Made by a program: the position numbers and the translations under genes. DNA of 64,000 bases from Melieria omissa. Lineage: Eukaryota > Arthropoda > Insecta > Diptera > Ulidiidae. This document shows, in pieces, positions 1 to 11,550 of this stretch. The stretch is from contig OZ020268.1 of the NCBI GenBank assembly GCA_963971225.1, positions 47,666,404 through 47,730,403 of the forward strand, read 5' to 3'. A model generated the notes under the pieces. The model ran no database searches. It saw nothing but the letters and a program-made list of their open reading frames with translations, and had not been told where the DNA came from. Each line of letters starts with the position of its first letter. The stretch's first letter is position 1.

Positions 1-480
1 GTTTGGATTGTGTTTGAAAATAAAACAACTTCAATTATTCAGCGCAAAACGCAGTCAGAAACTAACAATCACTTTATTTATAGATTTACACTTCGCTTGT
101 AACTACACTTGTTACCACTTTGCTTGCTCAACACAGACTCGACCCCTTGCGTTGCCACTGTTGCTTTTATACTAGTTTTCTTATCGCGCCGAAGTTTCTT
201 GCACATTCCAGTTGTACTTTCAATCTCGATTGTTCTAGCAAAGTTCATTACTTTTCGCGAACCATCCTTGCCATATCGGACTATCCAAGCGAATTATACC
301 AAATTTGCCATACTTCAAAGTGCATACCTAAAAATATGCTTGGAAAAGCATTCGTGCATAGAAAAGCATTCAGCACAGAGTGCTTTATCGTTTCAGTATG
401 TTATGAACGAAAGAGTCTTGAGCAGATGTGAACAACAAAATAACACACGATTATGTAGTTGGATCGTAGTATAGAAGTAT
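1..480 (-). other. Possible LTR remnant, or unassigned single-copy DNA
   Basis: Read on the minus strand, the first ~130 bases contain an AATAAA signal followed by a T-rich, GT-rich stretch running to the window edge, which resembles the R-U5 part of a retrotransposon LTR. No primer-binding site, polypurine tract or partner LTR can be seen because the window begins here. The two overlapping open frames of about 100-120 codons on the plus strand show no recognisable domain. It could equally be ordinary intergenic DNA. Confidence 0.2.
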
Positions 481-494
481 AGATGTGCAAACCC

Positions 495-705
495 AAAAGA
501 GACCCTAAAGCTCAGGTCCATAAATCCATTCGTACTGAGGAACAGACACCTGCACAGGTGATGGAATGCTAACGATACTGGGCATCTTTAAGAACTTTTC
601 GCACAGAACAGACACCCTAAAGCGCAGGTTCAAAAACGAACTTCGATACTGAGGAAGAGACACCTACACAAATGATCAGCACTTTTAGCCCTACGCAAGA
701 ACAGA
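495..705. repeat. Two diverged ~110-bp tandem copies
   Basis: The segment starting near 501 (ACCCTAAAGC, then CAGGT, ACTGAGGAA and AGACACCT) recurs in the same order about 111 bases later, starting near 613. The copies differ at many positions, so the duplication is old. No coding capacity is evident. Confidence 0.55.
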
Positions 706-819
706 TGTGTAGGCGATTAGATGTGAGAGCTTCTAAGCGAACCTTTGAATGAAAGAAAATTAAAAGAGATCAAAACTGAGGGAAAATGATAAGCAACAGA
801 ATGGCATTCGAGAAGACAT

Positions 820-1505
820 TGATCGACTACAGACAGTTACAGACAGTCGCTGCGCTGATATCACCCTCATCTGGGTTCTCGGCCATAGGAACATTGAAGG
901 GAATGAGAGAGCGGACGAATTGGCGCGCTCGGGGGCCTCGCTTGACGCATCAGTGGTTGTCTCGGTTCCGACGCCTTTGGGAGTCGTCAGGGGCTGCTAT
1001 CTACACTATCTCAGCCTTGCCAATCGGAGGTGGAAGTCGCTGTCTTCCTGCCGTACCTCGCGGGAGATGTGGCCCTCCTACAACGAGCCGAGATCTCGCG
1101 AGCTTATTAACAAACCACGCACGGACGTCGCTAGGCTTACGGCGATCATCACAGGCCACTGGACTATAGGTCCACATGCGGAGAGGCTAAACATCCCCTT
1201 CAATACCCATTGCAGGAGCTGTGGGAATTTAGAAGAGAAATAAACACCAAATCACTTCCTCTGTCAGTGCCCAGCTCTGGCAAGGGCAAGATTTAAGTTT
1301 CTAGGGAAACACTTCTTCACTTGTTTGACCGATTGCTCGACAGTTAGTCTGGGGAATCTTCTTGGATACCTAAATTCTACCAGGTGGATTTAGTCAACTA
1401 ACCAGGTTTAGTTTTCGGTGAGCATGTGGTACCAAAACGGCGTATATGCGCTAATTGTGACTTGCAGGGGGACTGTGAGTCACCTCAACCAACCAACCAA
1501 CCAAC
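820..1505 (+). mobile_element. 3'-terminal fragment of an I/R1/LOA-type non-LTR retrotransposon
   Basis: The fragment carries the C-terminal RNase H part of a LINE ORF2, a Cys-rich C-terminal motif, a short 3' UTR of about 110 bases and a terminal tandem tail of CAAC units at 1486-1505. This order is characteristic of the 3' end of a 5'-truncated LINE of the RNase H-bearing groups; the exact clade is not decided. The element lies at the edge of a diverged repeat field and is dead (see the internal stop in the coding part). Confidence 0.8.
854..1393 (+). pseudogene. LINE ORF2 C-terminus: RNase H end plus CCHC-like motif
   Basis: In the frame beginning at 854 the translation contains IWVLGHRNIEGNERADELAR-like sequence, the conserved C-terminal motif of LINE-encoded RNase H, in which the His and the final Asp are catalytic. 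Downstream is a Cys-x2-Cys ... His-x4-Cys motif (CRSCG ... HFLCQC) usual at the C-terminus of such ORF2 proteins. A stop codon at 1241-1243 interrupts the frame between the two Cys pairs; the same frame then continues to TAG at 1391-1393, the probable original terminator. The 5' part of ORF2 (endonuclease, reverse transcriptase) is missing. Confidence 0.8.
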
Positions 1506-1549
1506 AGACAGTTACTACGGTGGACATATTGATAGAGTTCATAGGGATG

Positions 1550-2660
1550 GATAGAGTTACTTAGGTATATAATAAAGATAATTCTTAGTCAGAGTCTCCT
1601 ATTAGTCAACCTATTGATGAAAGTTCTCTCTGATAGGTACTGGGATGAACTCTTTAAAGGAAATCCTTTAGCAGAGACTGAGGCTTCATGATGATAAGAC
1701 TCTCACTTATAGGAATACATTGAGTTCAACGTATTGGTGGAAATGCCAACTGAAGGGTTCTGTGGTAGATGAGAATAATGAGAATTTTTAGTTATAGATA
1801 GAGATACCTATTAGTCTACCTATTGGGGAACGTTCTCACTGATAATTACTAGAATAGACGTGTTGAAAGTGCTTTCGAAGAGGCACAGGTATTGTACTGA
1901 TAATATGATACTTCTTACTTAAAAAAGAGATGCTGATGCCAACTTATTGGTGGAAGTTCTTACTAATATGTACTAGGAGAGACGTATGAATAAAAGTTAT
2001 ATTGGATGTACAGAAATACTAAAGTAGATTTGCTTCGGGAAGAAAGCTTCCACTGATAGGTAGTGGTACTAAAGTTACGGAATGTTACGAATGCACAAAA
2101 GAACTGAGCTAAACATAGACTCTGATGGAACTTACTGACATACTGAGGGAAGTTCTTATAAGCTGAGATACTGAGGTCAATGTTCTGATAAGAGTTCTCA
2201 CTGATAGGTGCTGGGATATACGTGTGATTAGAAGGTCGTACGGATGGATATAAGTACTTAGGCAGACCTATTCATATACTTCCTGATAGGTAGAGGTACA
2301 TACGCCAACGTATTGGTGGGAGTTCTTCTTGATAGTAAGTGAAGCAGACACATATTGATGGAAGTTCTAACGGATCGACAAAAGAACTATAGCAAACATA
2401 ATCTGGTGGAACATACTGATACACCGATGGGAGTTCTTACTTATAGGTAGAGATTCTGAGTTCAACGCACTGATAGATGTTATCACTGATGGGTACTGGG
2501 CACACGTGGTGTTAGAAGTTCGAACGAATGGATAGAAGTACTGAGCCAGACTGACTCATATTCTAACTGATAGGTAAGGGCACCAAGGTCAACACATTCG
2601 CCAATGCTCTCACTGATAGGTACTGGAAGAAACTTGTTGATGCACGGTTTTGCTGATAGA
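1550..2660. repeat. Degenerate tandem repeat field with a CACTGATAGGTACTGG core
   Basis: A phrase close to GTTCTCACTGATAGGTACTGG recurs about eleven times (near 1627, 1706, 1835, 1955, 2048, 2195, 2276, 2440, 2478, 2560 and 2605) with spacing of roughly 40-165 bases. Between cores other phrases also recur, such as AACGTATTGGTGGAAGTTC. Copies are strongly diverged and of unequal length, suggesting an old local array. No coding function is seen. Confidence 0.7.
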
Positions 2661-4139
2661 TAGTGGATGAGACATATTTATAGATCTTCTTGACCTTTAC
2701 TTGAGTGATTTTACTTTTTCTCTCAGAGTTGCCAAATCTTTTCAATATACATACATACATATACTATGTGTGTGACCACGAACCAACGCATAAGCAACCT
2801 GGCAGCTGGATCCACAGATAGCTAAAGTTAGATAGTGGTTAGCCCTAACTGGTGAGTGGCTACGATAAACAGTCAGCCGTGAGTGCCGCAAGCAAACCGC
2901 AGCGGCTTCTGTGGTGTCTTATAAATTAAACAATTTTTTTTTGTTGTGGTTGCATTTTTTCTCGCATTTGCTGCTGTTTTATCTGCTTCTTACATCTTTA
3001 AGTTGTGTCTTTCTTTGGTAGTTTTTTCCATGCGACTCAACCTAACCTCAACTTTGTGCAAATGTGTGTGTTTTGGCACAGGCAATTATTTTATTAATGC
3101 AGTGCATTGTAATTTGCATTCGAGCAGACAACAACAAGCCACCAACAACAACAAACAACACCACAAACAAGAGAGAGAAGAAAAATATGAAATAAACAGA
3201 AAACAAAGAATTTGGAACATAAAACAAGCAACAGGCAAAACCACAGTCAAAGTGGCAGAAAGGGAACAGGTGCCAGCGCATAAAAAACGTGCGGCACACC
3301 GCATTGGCCGAATGCGCCGCCACGCACGTTGCACACTCGACGCATCTTTCTTCGGCTCGACTCGCAACCACAGCCGCTGGCCGCCGCCGCCGCCGCTGCG
3401 TACGATTCTAGACAATTCGTGGCTGTTCGTGCAGTGTTTTAAGGGCTCAGCTGACTGCCGTTTATTGTTCAATAACTGTTGCTGCTTTTCATGTTGTGTT
3501 TGTTATTGTTGTTTTGCTATGTGTTTTTATGGTGTAGTTGTGGTTGTTGTTGTTGTTGCGGTCCGGCACTTTCTTGCCGCCGTCTGCAATTTCAGCTGCC
3601 CCATGACGCATCACTAGCACGTTCGCATTGTTATTAGTTGTTGTTGTTGTTTATTTACTGTTTGTTATTGTTGTTATTTTGTATTTGAAATGCATTGTAG
3701 TAAAAATACTGAAAAAGAAAACAACTAAAATAAAACGCCGCCTCAATGTGTCTGCTGTTGTTGGCTTTTGTTGTTTCCTTTTTCTTCTTCTTTTTTTGGT
3801 GCTATTGTTGTTGTTATTATTGCTGCTGCCTACATTTGGCTCTTATAATTCTTTGGCTCTTTTGTGCTGTGCACTGCCTCATATTTATTTCAATTTGTGT
3901 TTTGTGGTTTTGTTGTTGTTGTTTTCTCGAATATTGCTGCTATTGTTGTTGTTGTTGTAGATGGTCTGTCTTCAAACAACTGCCACCAGCAGGCAAATTA
4001 GGTAAATGCGCTGACACACGTTCGAAAACAAGAAACATAATGAATGAGCTGCTTGGTTGAACGAAATGGGACGCCAGCCAGTTGGAAGGACAGACATACC
4101 AGACAGACAGACAGAAGGATGTATGGACATTTAGAAAGA
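2661..4139. other. Single-copy island with TTG/CAA microsatellites
   Basis: No gene is supported. The stretch holds moderately GC-rich unique sequence (around 3240-3420, with a short GCC run near 3378) surrounded by short CAA tracts (3128-3170) and TTG/TGT tracts (3475-3560, 3630-3680, 3800-3835, 3910-3960). Open frames here are Leu/Cys/Val- or Gln-rich products of those tracts. The unique core is a candidate conserved regulatory segment; this is inference from complexity only. Confidence 0.4.
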
Positions 4140-4395
4140 AGTGTGCATGAATGAATGAACTGTGAAATTAGAAAGAAATAAATTGAAATAATGAACAATG
4201 TTTGAGTTTTGTGATGATGGATGAGTAAATGCATGAAGGCATGCATGAGGGAGTGACCGTTATATGAATTATGAACGCAGATCAGATATTGAATGATGTA
4301 CGACGTTTAACGCAGCTGGATCAAAAGATATGACATGAAATGAATAAATAAGGGAATGAATGAATGAAATTAAATTAAATAAAATAAATGATTTT
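4140..4395. repeat. Degenerate GAAT/ATGA tetranucleotide repeat
   Basis: Runs of GAAT and related AAAT/ATGA tetramers recur through the stretch, clearest at 4147-4160 and 4335-4390. The tract is interrupted and diverged. Confidence 0.6.
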
Positions 4396-4439
4396 GTCTC
4401 AAAAATTCCCACTAAAAATTCAAACATTGTGGCCTACAG

Positions 4440-5580
4440 CCGAAAGAAAGTTATGAGAGAATTTTTTAAATCATCAATTTTAACTATAGAAGGACTACTA
4501 AGTTCTAGAATAGTGATCTAAAGAACTGAAATACCATCTTTCAGTAAATATTAAACGGAGAAAGGCAGAAGATTCTGAAAAGCGTAAAGGCCTCAAATCG
4601 TGTGGTAAAAATTACTAGACTAGAAAGAACTAAAAAACGCTAAATGATTCTGCAGTAATCACTTTGATTCAAATCACACACACAAATGATTCAAAGAATA
4701 GTTGCTTCTAGAGAATCTGAGGTACTGAAACAAGTCCAATTTTGTAGTAATCATCACATAGAAGAAGCTGGAAGATTCCATAGTCCTCATAGACCACGAA
4801 TCATGTGGTAAAATCGCATAGGAAAAGCCAAAAGATTCTGCAGTACTCTCTTTTTGCAAATTGTTCAAGAAGTTGTTGCTTCTAGAAGTTGTTGTCCTGT
4901 GTTACAAATTGTCCCGATCTGAAATATAAAAATATGAATAACTTTTAAAAAGGAGCAGGTACGATTTCAATTCGAACGGATTTTGCATCTATAATCATCA
5001 ACAAATACAACCCAGCTTGCAGTTTTTGTCGACATTTTTGTGCTACCTATCGATATAGAGGGATCTGAGGTGCGGAAATAGGTCCATTCTTGTAGCAAAT
5101 ATCACATGGGAAAAGATAAAAGATTCCATAGTCCACAAAGACCATGAGGGATCTGAGGTGCGGAAATAGGTCCATTCTTGTAGCAAATATCACATGGGAA
5201 AAGATAAAAGATTCCATAGTCCACAAAGACCACGAATCTTGTGGTAAAAATCACAAAGGAAAAGCCAAAAGATTCTGCAGTACTCACTTTTTGCAAATTG
5301 TTCAAGAAGTTGTTGCTTCTAGGGGATCTGGGGTGCTAAAACAGGTCCAATCTTGTATTAAATATCACCTGGAAGAAGCAAGAAGATTCTGAAGTCCTCA
5401 CACACCTCGAATCTTGTAGTAAATATCACCTAAGAAACGCCAACCGATTCTGCATTGTTTGCGTTTTACAAATAGTTCAAGACATTTTTCCTTCTAAATT
5501 AGGGAATATTAGGTACAGAAACAGATCCAATCTTGTAGTTTATATCACGTAGGAAAAGCCAGAAGATTCTGCAAACGTGT
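4440..5580. repeat. Tandem repeat array, ~175-bp monomer
   Basis: The order GGATCTGAGGTGC, GGTCCAATCTTGTAG, ATATCACATGGGAAAAG, AGATTCTGCAGTACTCAC, TTGCAAATTGTTCAAGAAG, GTTGCTTCTAG repeats. Starts of GGATCTGRGGTGC lie near 4718, 5061, 5149 and 5322, with a more diverged one near 5500; neighbouring full units are about 173-178 bases apart. Partial units occupy 4440-4700. The block separates two single-copy islands. Confidence 0.85.
5061..5236. repeat. 88-bp nearly perfect direct duplication inside the array
   Basis: Bases 5061-5148 and 5149-5236 are almost identical head-to-tail copies of half a monomer. Other units of the same array differ by many substitutions, so this duplication is much more recent than the array. 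Confidence 0.9.
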
Positions 5581-6902
5581 CCCTCAAACATAATCTAAAT
5601 GTTGCCTCTTGACCACAAAAACTTATATTTTTTTTAATATTTTATGAAAAGATGATTTGAAGAATTATTCATAATACAAAAATGAAAAATATATACAATA
5701 ACAACAACAATAACAACAGATGTAAACACCTTAACGATTATAAAATTATCAAAACAAAAAAATGTCTCAAACAAATTTCTTTCTCATCCTTCTGCCAAGT
5801 TTGAATACTCCAACGCTTCGTTGAGATCTTGAAGCCGCTGGCCTTTGTCGCGGCCTTTTAATTGAATTATGTTTGATGTTTACAATAACAAAAACAACAA
5901 CAGTAACACCTTACTGCTGCTCAACACCATAGGAAGGAAGTCGTTTGCATAATTACCGGCTAACCGGCAATGTTGGCCACTTCAGTTGCCTGTTTGGCCG
6001 ACCGCCGACTCAGTGTCGGCCAACTGCCTGCTGTGCTGTGCTACGTCACGCCACACTCACTCGCTCGCTCACTGTCCTTGCCAGGCGGCCAGTTAATGTT
6101 GCCATTGTTGTTGCTGTTGTTGTTATTGTTCGAAGACAGTTGTTATCAGTTTTGCCGCCTTTTCTTGCCGGCTTATCGCTTCGGCCGCCTGCGCCACACA
6201 TGCTGGGCCAACACATTTGCGGCCGATGGAAATGTTTAGATAAGCTCGGCTGCCATACGAAAATAAAAAATAATAATAATAATAATAAGCGGCAATTTAT
6301 AAAACCCCTGTGTCAGTGTGCGGTGTGGTTTTTGTGTTGCGCAACCATAAATTAAGTTGTGTCCCATCGCAAAACATCTTCAACTGATATGAATGCGTTG
6401 ATAAAGTTTCTTTGTGTCTCGCGTTTTCGAGGATTTTTCGTAGCTCGATTTTTACGCAACTCTTATTATTGTTGTTGTTGTTGGGCTGCGCACTTTGCAT
6501 ATTTAATTATGGTGCAAGCAAGTCATTTTTGCGCCGACAACTGCCGGCTGGCGATGCTAAAGAGTTGAGATGTTGTTGTTGTTGGTCAAGTGCTGCCTGC
6601 CACCTTTTACCGGCATTAATTAGGCAACTGTAATGGTCAGTTAATAATAGCAATTTTCTGTTGCCGCTGCCGCTGCGTGTTTTGTTTTCTGTTTTGTTTT
6701 TCTCAACACAGGGCGTTACTTTTTCGCTGAGGGTTTTTAGGCGTTTTTCGTTGGCAGCTGGCAACGCTGAGCGGCACAAGTGGGCGGCGCATATTCGTCT
6801 CTGACAAAGCGCATATTTGCAAAAGCCACAATCGTGTAATAACGTGTTCAGCATTTCAGTTGTTCAGTTAATTGTCAACACGATTTTGGCGATTTTGTAA
6901 CC
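5581..6902. other. Single-copy island preceding a candidate start exon
   Basis: An AT-rich lead-in (5620-5780, with CAA tract) is followed by GC-richer unique sequence from about 5810. Short TTG tracts occur at 6100-6130, 6470-6482 and 6573-6585, and an ATA tract at 6268-6290. Two initiator-like TCAGTT hexamers sit at 6856-6861 and 6864-6869, just before the candidate exon at 6903. No convincing long coding frame is present. Confidence 0.4.
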
Positions 6903-6922
6903 ATGGGTTGGGTTTGCGAGTG
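6903..6922 (+). CDS. Candidate 20-nt first coding exon (six codons) with strong donor
   Basis: An ATG in the context AACC-ATG opens six codons (MGWVCE) and two further bases, followed immediately by GTGAGT at 6923-6928, a perfect match to the fly 5' splice-site consensus. Two TCAGTT initiator-like elements lie 35-47 bases upstream, giving a plausible short 5' UTR. A tandem array begins about 90 bases into the would-be intron. No acceptor or second exon can be assigned, so this may be chance. Confidence 0.25.
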
Positions 6923-7009
6923 GTGAGTACTGAAACACTTATATAATATATTCGGTTATTGATTGTCAAAAGAATGGGCAGTAGTCAAATCTTCCAAGCA
7001 TCGGTTTAA

Positions 7010-7945
7010 AACAATCCAAAGTGCTCATTAGTGATATGGTTACTCAGTATTGATGTGGGTACTTAGGCAGTGAGTAGTTGATGCATGAAAGCAAAATGTT
7101 AGAGTCAACATAAGTACTCAGTATTAACACGGTTACATAATATTGATGCGGTTACTTGGACAGTAGTCGATGTCTGAAAACAAAATGTTAGATAAATCAA
7201 AAGTACTCATTAGTTATCACTCAGTTACTCAGTATTGATGCGGGTACTTAGGTAGTAGTAGATGCCTGAATGCAAAAAGTTTAAGTAATCAAAAGTGCTC
7301 AGTATCAATACGGTTACTTAATATTGGTACGGCTGCTTAGGCAGTAGTCAATACCTGAATCCAAAAAGTAAGTGTAATCAAAAGATGCCTGAAGGGAAAA
7401 AGTTTTATTAATCAACAGTACTCATTACTGATACGGTTACTCAGTGTTGATGCGGGTACTTAGGCAGTAATCAATACCTGAAAGCAAAATGGTAGAGTAA
7501 TCAAAAGATGGCTGAAAGCAAAAAGTTAGATTAATCAAAAGTACTCATTACTGATACCGTTACTCAGTGTTGATGCGGGTACTTAGGCAGTAATCAATAC
7601 CTGAAAGCAAAATGGTAGAGTAATCAAAAGATGCCTGAAACAAAAAGTTAGATTAATCAAAAGTACTCATTACTGATATGGTTACTCAGTATTAATGCGG
7701 GTACTTAGGCAGTAGTCGATGCCCGAAACCAAAAATTAAGTGTAATCAAAAGATGCCTGAAAGCAAAAAAGTTAGAATAATTAAAAGTACTCATTACTGA
7801 TACGGTTACTCAGTGTTGATGCGGGTACTTAGGCCGTAGTCGATGCCTGAAAGAAAAAAAATAGAGTCATTAAAAGTCCTCATTATTCATACGGTTACTC
7901 AGTATTGATGCGGGTACTTAGGCAGTAGTCGATGCCTGGAGGCAA
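7010..7945. repeat. Tandem repeat array, ~90-bp monomer and ~122-bp variant
   Basis: The unit reads roughly: AAAAGTACTCATTACTGATA, CGGTTACTCAGTGTTGATG, CGGGTACTTAGGCAGTAGTC, GATGCCTGAAAGCAAAAAG. Cores (TTGATGCGGGTACTTAGG) fall near 7053, 7226, 7447, 7569, 7694, 7816 and 7905. Central units are 122-123 bases apart because of an extra ~33-bp segment (AATCAAAAGATGCCTGAAAG); outer units are near 90. About nine or ten copies. Confidence 0.9.
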
Positions 7946-9720
7946 ACAGATGTAATTTATTCTGTACATGACTACAGAGGTAAAAGAAAAGGATGGGATT
8001 AATGATGGGATCATCGAATCAAACAAATAACTCTGATTTGATTTTTCTATTGGAAATTTGAAACCACTAATCTTTCAACATACATACTTCCAACTCGACT
8101 AATGAATTGCTCAACACTGTAGCTGCAGTCATTACTCAATCGATGCTGTGGCAACCATTTAACATGACAACTGGCGATACAACTATTTGCCAATTCGATT
8201 TTTGACTATGCAACCATACAAATTTAAACTCCAAAAAAATTGGAAATTTCATGTCCTTGTTTAATTTTACACCGCACGACTTGCGTAATCTTACCGCATT
8301 ACACATTTACACCGAACATATTGATTGGTTTTTGCGCCAAGTTGAACAAGAGTTGATGTATGCGAGGTGCAAAAAATGCACTTTCGAAAATTTTTTATTT
8401 TTTTGTAATAAATAATTGAAAAAAAATCGTTGCAGCGGCTGGTACGCGGCAAAAAACCGGTTGTTGGCGACATGTGGTGCGATATCACTTGCCACACGAT
8501 GCGATGCGTTTTGATGGCGCTGTGTGCTGTTATTACGCGTGCAGCAACAACAATTATAATAAAAACAACAACAACAACTGCAACAGCACTGCGCATAACT
8601 GATTTGCTGTTTTCTTTAGGGCGCAAAAAAAAAACAACAAAAATCATATTGGCGCACACGTTTTTTTGCATAACAGCGGGCGCATTGTTGTTGTTATTAT
8701 TGTTGCACTTAAATTATAAAAAGTGTCTAGACAACTTATAAAAATGCAAAAACGTGCAAAAGGAGTAGCAAAGTAAAGTAAAAATGAAAGAAAGCAAAAG
8801 CAACGTTGTGCCACTGTAAAATAATATGAAGCGAGCAACAACGACAACAACAAAAACAAGTACGCAAAAGCGCATTGAAGTAGTTAAAAATTCGTTTAAT
8901 GCAATTGTTGACTGGCTGGCTGTATGACTGACGGCGCGACCGAGTGCACGACGCACAAAGGCGGCCGGTGGCTGGTGACTGAAACTGAGGCTGAAGCTGA
9001 GGCTGAAGCAAATGGAAAAGCAATAACAACGAGAAATACTCGTAATTTTAATTTTTCGTCTTTTTTCTGCTGCGACAACAAAGTAAAAGGCCTGCAATGC
9101 AAGTAGCAGAAAACAGGCAACAACAACAACACCAATAAGTGGAGCAACAAAAAGTAGCAGCCACAGTGCAGCAGTAACAGTGTGCAACAACAACAACAGA
9201 ATAAAAGCGCACAATAAGTCATAAGCAGAATGAGAAGCACAAGAAGAAGAGGAAGAAAAAGCGGCAGCAGCAGTTGAACAACAACAACAACAGTTGAAAT
9301 ACTCGCCAAGAAGTGACGAAACGTAAGAAGGAATGCAGCCAACCCAACGTTCGTCCAATCGACCCAACGCACCGCATGAATGGCGGCGGCTGTGATTTAC
9401 GCTTGAAGAGGCGTTGGCAACACTTAAACGTGCAATGCGCCGTCGACTGTCACCGCGCGTCAGCCGGTGTCGACATGCGTGCGGGGCAGCGTACTTGCTG
9501 TGCGCTGTGCCGATTGCGCCGAAGCGAGTCGGGCCGTCGAGGGGCAACGAAATGTGGCAGCAATTGTTGTCGGTTGCCGGAGATGCGCTCGGTTTGTGCT
9601 TTTAGGGGCAAATACTGACAGCGTTCAAGGGAGACGCGAGCAACTGGCAAACGGGGTAGCGATGGCGTGAACCACGAAAATTTCGCACGCTGCTCAAAAT
9701 TCGTAAATTGTTTTTGTTTT
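7946..9720. other. Single-copy island rich in CAA on the + strand
   Basis: Unique sequence with short CAA or TTG tracts (8545-8590, 8683-8705, 8838-8860, 9118-9135, 9187-9200, 9277-9295) and a GAGGCTGAAGCT hexamer-type repeat at 8985-9010. The part at 9300-9660 is GC-richer. Open frames on both strands, including one of 277 codons on the minus strand, are low-complexity Ser/Leu/Cys/Val translations. Function not known; a UTR or regulatory block is possible. Confidence 0.4.
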
Positions 9721-10239
9721 TTTTTTGGTTGGTCTTTTATACAATTCTTATAAAATTTTAATGCTCAAAGAAAAGGCTTAAAATTGAGACAGGCAGCTTG
9801 TTGAATTCTAGGAATATTTCAAGAAGTCTTTTAACTACGCTTTTGAAGTTTTTTTGCGGTGTGAACTCTTTGTTTAGTTAGAAGAACAGTTAAAAAAAGT
9901 TGCAAAAGAACTTAATCTTAAACAATATTTTCAAAAAAAAAAAAGAATTAAGTTTAAAGCTCTTTCAAGGCAGTTTCTACACACAAAACTACCGTGAAAG
10001 CATCCTTTGTGAGGCTGCTGTGACATTAAGAAATTTTAAAGGACATTCAAGGAGCCGCAACAGTCTTCCATCTGATATTTGGAGTCAGCTAAGTTCAACA
10101 GCCAGCTGAGTGATTGCTTGTTGCTAATGGCCCAGTCTTTCAGTTGATTTTAATCGTTGACTTTTATAGTTTATAATAGAGAATTTCTGCTAAGAGGTCA
10201 ACTTTTCTCAAGGCATATTTTCTGATCTAATGTTTTCAT
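9721..10239. other. AT-rich sequence with no identifiable element
   Basis: Contains homopolymer T and A runs (9717-9726, 9934-9945) and no recurring units. Nothing could be assigned. Confidence 0.4.
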
Positions 10240-10510
10240 CAGAAACTAACCTCACCCTAAGAGCGTTTGAGTTCAACAGGCTGCAAGAGGTTTCAGCCCT
10301 AAGACTCAGACCTACAGTTTAACGCCGAATACGAATGGCGGTTTGAGAAATTTCCCTTTCACACTTGTAATTATCATCAGCTTCATGTGGACAGTGATAG
10401 AAGCAGAAGAGTATTTCACCAGCCCGAGCTGGGAATCGAACCTACGGCCTCTGGTATGAGAAGCTAGCACTGTCCGCTGGCCTATTGAGGCCGGCCTCGA
10501 TATACAATCC
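10240..10510 (-). mobile_element. tRNA-derived SINE (minus strand)
   Basis: On the minus strand, GGTTCGATTCC at 10432-10442 is a perfect pol III B box. TAGGCCAGCGG at 10474-10484, about 30 bases upstream of it, matches the A-box consensus TRGYNNANNGG at all but one position. The pair resembles the tRNA head of a SINE. Downstream on the minus strand come about 190 bases of tRNA-unrelated body ending near 10240 in a TGATGAAAACAT-like tail. No cloverleaf can be folded, so it is not a tRNA gene. Boundaries are approximate and no second copy was found in the window. Confidence 0.6.
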
Positions 10511-11550
10511 AGTTGATCGTACGTGACCTTCCTTTCAGATCCCTTCGGGTAACTTATCTGCGGACTTTGGGAAGTGGCGACGAGTCTTACTGCTGTTATC
10601 AGGCTTCAATGATCCATTAGAGAACACGCAACCAAAATGGGTATCCCTTACAATACTTGTTGGACTAGAAAGAATCTAACTTCCAATTCCTTTTTGGAAG
10701 AATTAGTATAGTTAATGGGTTCTATGTAGTAAAGTTTCCACACATTCCACAAAGATACTTGTAAAGATTTTTTGTGAATACTTGATTCGAACTGGCGAAT
10801 ACACAGTCTTATATAGATAACGGCAATCCAAGGATACATATTGACTTAGGATGATGATCCGTTCGTTCTTTTTTATAAAACTTGTTAACTAACCTTTCTT
10901 TTCCTTCAAAATCAACGAAATCCTTTGCAACTAAGGCGTACTGAGTATCTCTACTGGCTCTCTAGATGGTCTTTACAGCATCAATTCTTAGCGTGAACAC
11001 ATCTTTTTCTAGCTTTAATCTTTAAGCTTAAGCTTTGTGATTAAAAAAAAAAGCTTTTCAAGGGGTCGGAGAAGAACATTGTGGCTGGGGTTGAGATTCT
11101 TTCTATCCTCATACTTCTCAGCTATCTTTCGAATTCTAAGCAGATTGGAAGGAAGTAGAGTAGAGAAGTAGGGAGTTGAGACGAAGAGTAACCTCTCTTT
11201 ACACTCTCTCTATTCAAACCCCAAATATCTGTTTGGTACAAAGATTTTGGAAGGCGGATATGGTTTGAAATGGTACCGGGCTCAAAAGTTTCATATGGAA
11301 ATCGAAATCGTTTGTGCTTCATTGTACAGGGAGACCTACTGCGTGTGTCTTGAAAGTATGATCAGTGTATAAGAGAGGGTTTTGTGGAAAGAATTCATGG
11401 ACACTCGATCAGCCAGACTTGCATCTTTGCAATTCTGCAGAACATCACACTGGATCATTTCTTCATATGAGTATTGAATTAATAATTCTTCAGAGAATAT
11501 TATATTTTCAAAGGTTTGTTAATGCTTGAAAGGAAAGATGTCGATAGAAA
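10511..11550. other. Intergenic DNA without identifiable element
   Basis: Mixed-composition sequence with no long open frame, no clear tandem structure and no terminal inverted repeats. Phrases near 11230-11290 (GGTACAAAGATTTTGG, GAAATGGTACCGGGCTC) loosely resemble 26840-26870 and may be remnants of one old dispersed repeat; this is weak. Confidence 0.35.

Noticed and set aside
7010..7945. CRISPR-like regular repeats (also the arrays at 5, 20, 41 and 59 kb)
   Set aside because: No short identical repeats with unique spacers; the whole monomer repeats and diverges, as in tandem satellites of a eukaryote.
8714..9547. 277-codon open frame on the minus strand
   Set aside because: Translation is Leu/Ser/Cys/Val runs mirroring CAA tracts on the + strand; no domain, no start context, no splice-site logic.
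10432..10484. A tRNA gene
   Set aside because: A and B boxes are present but the sequence does not form acceptor or anticodon stems; a SINE head explains it better.
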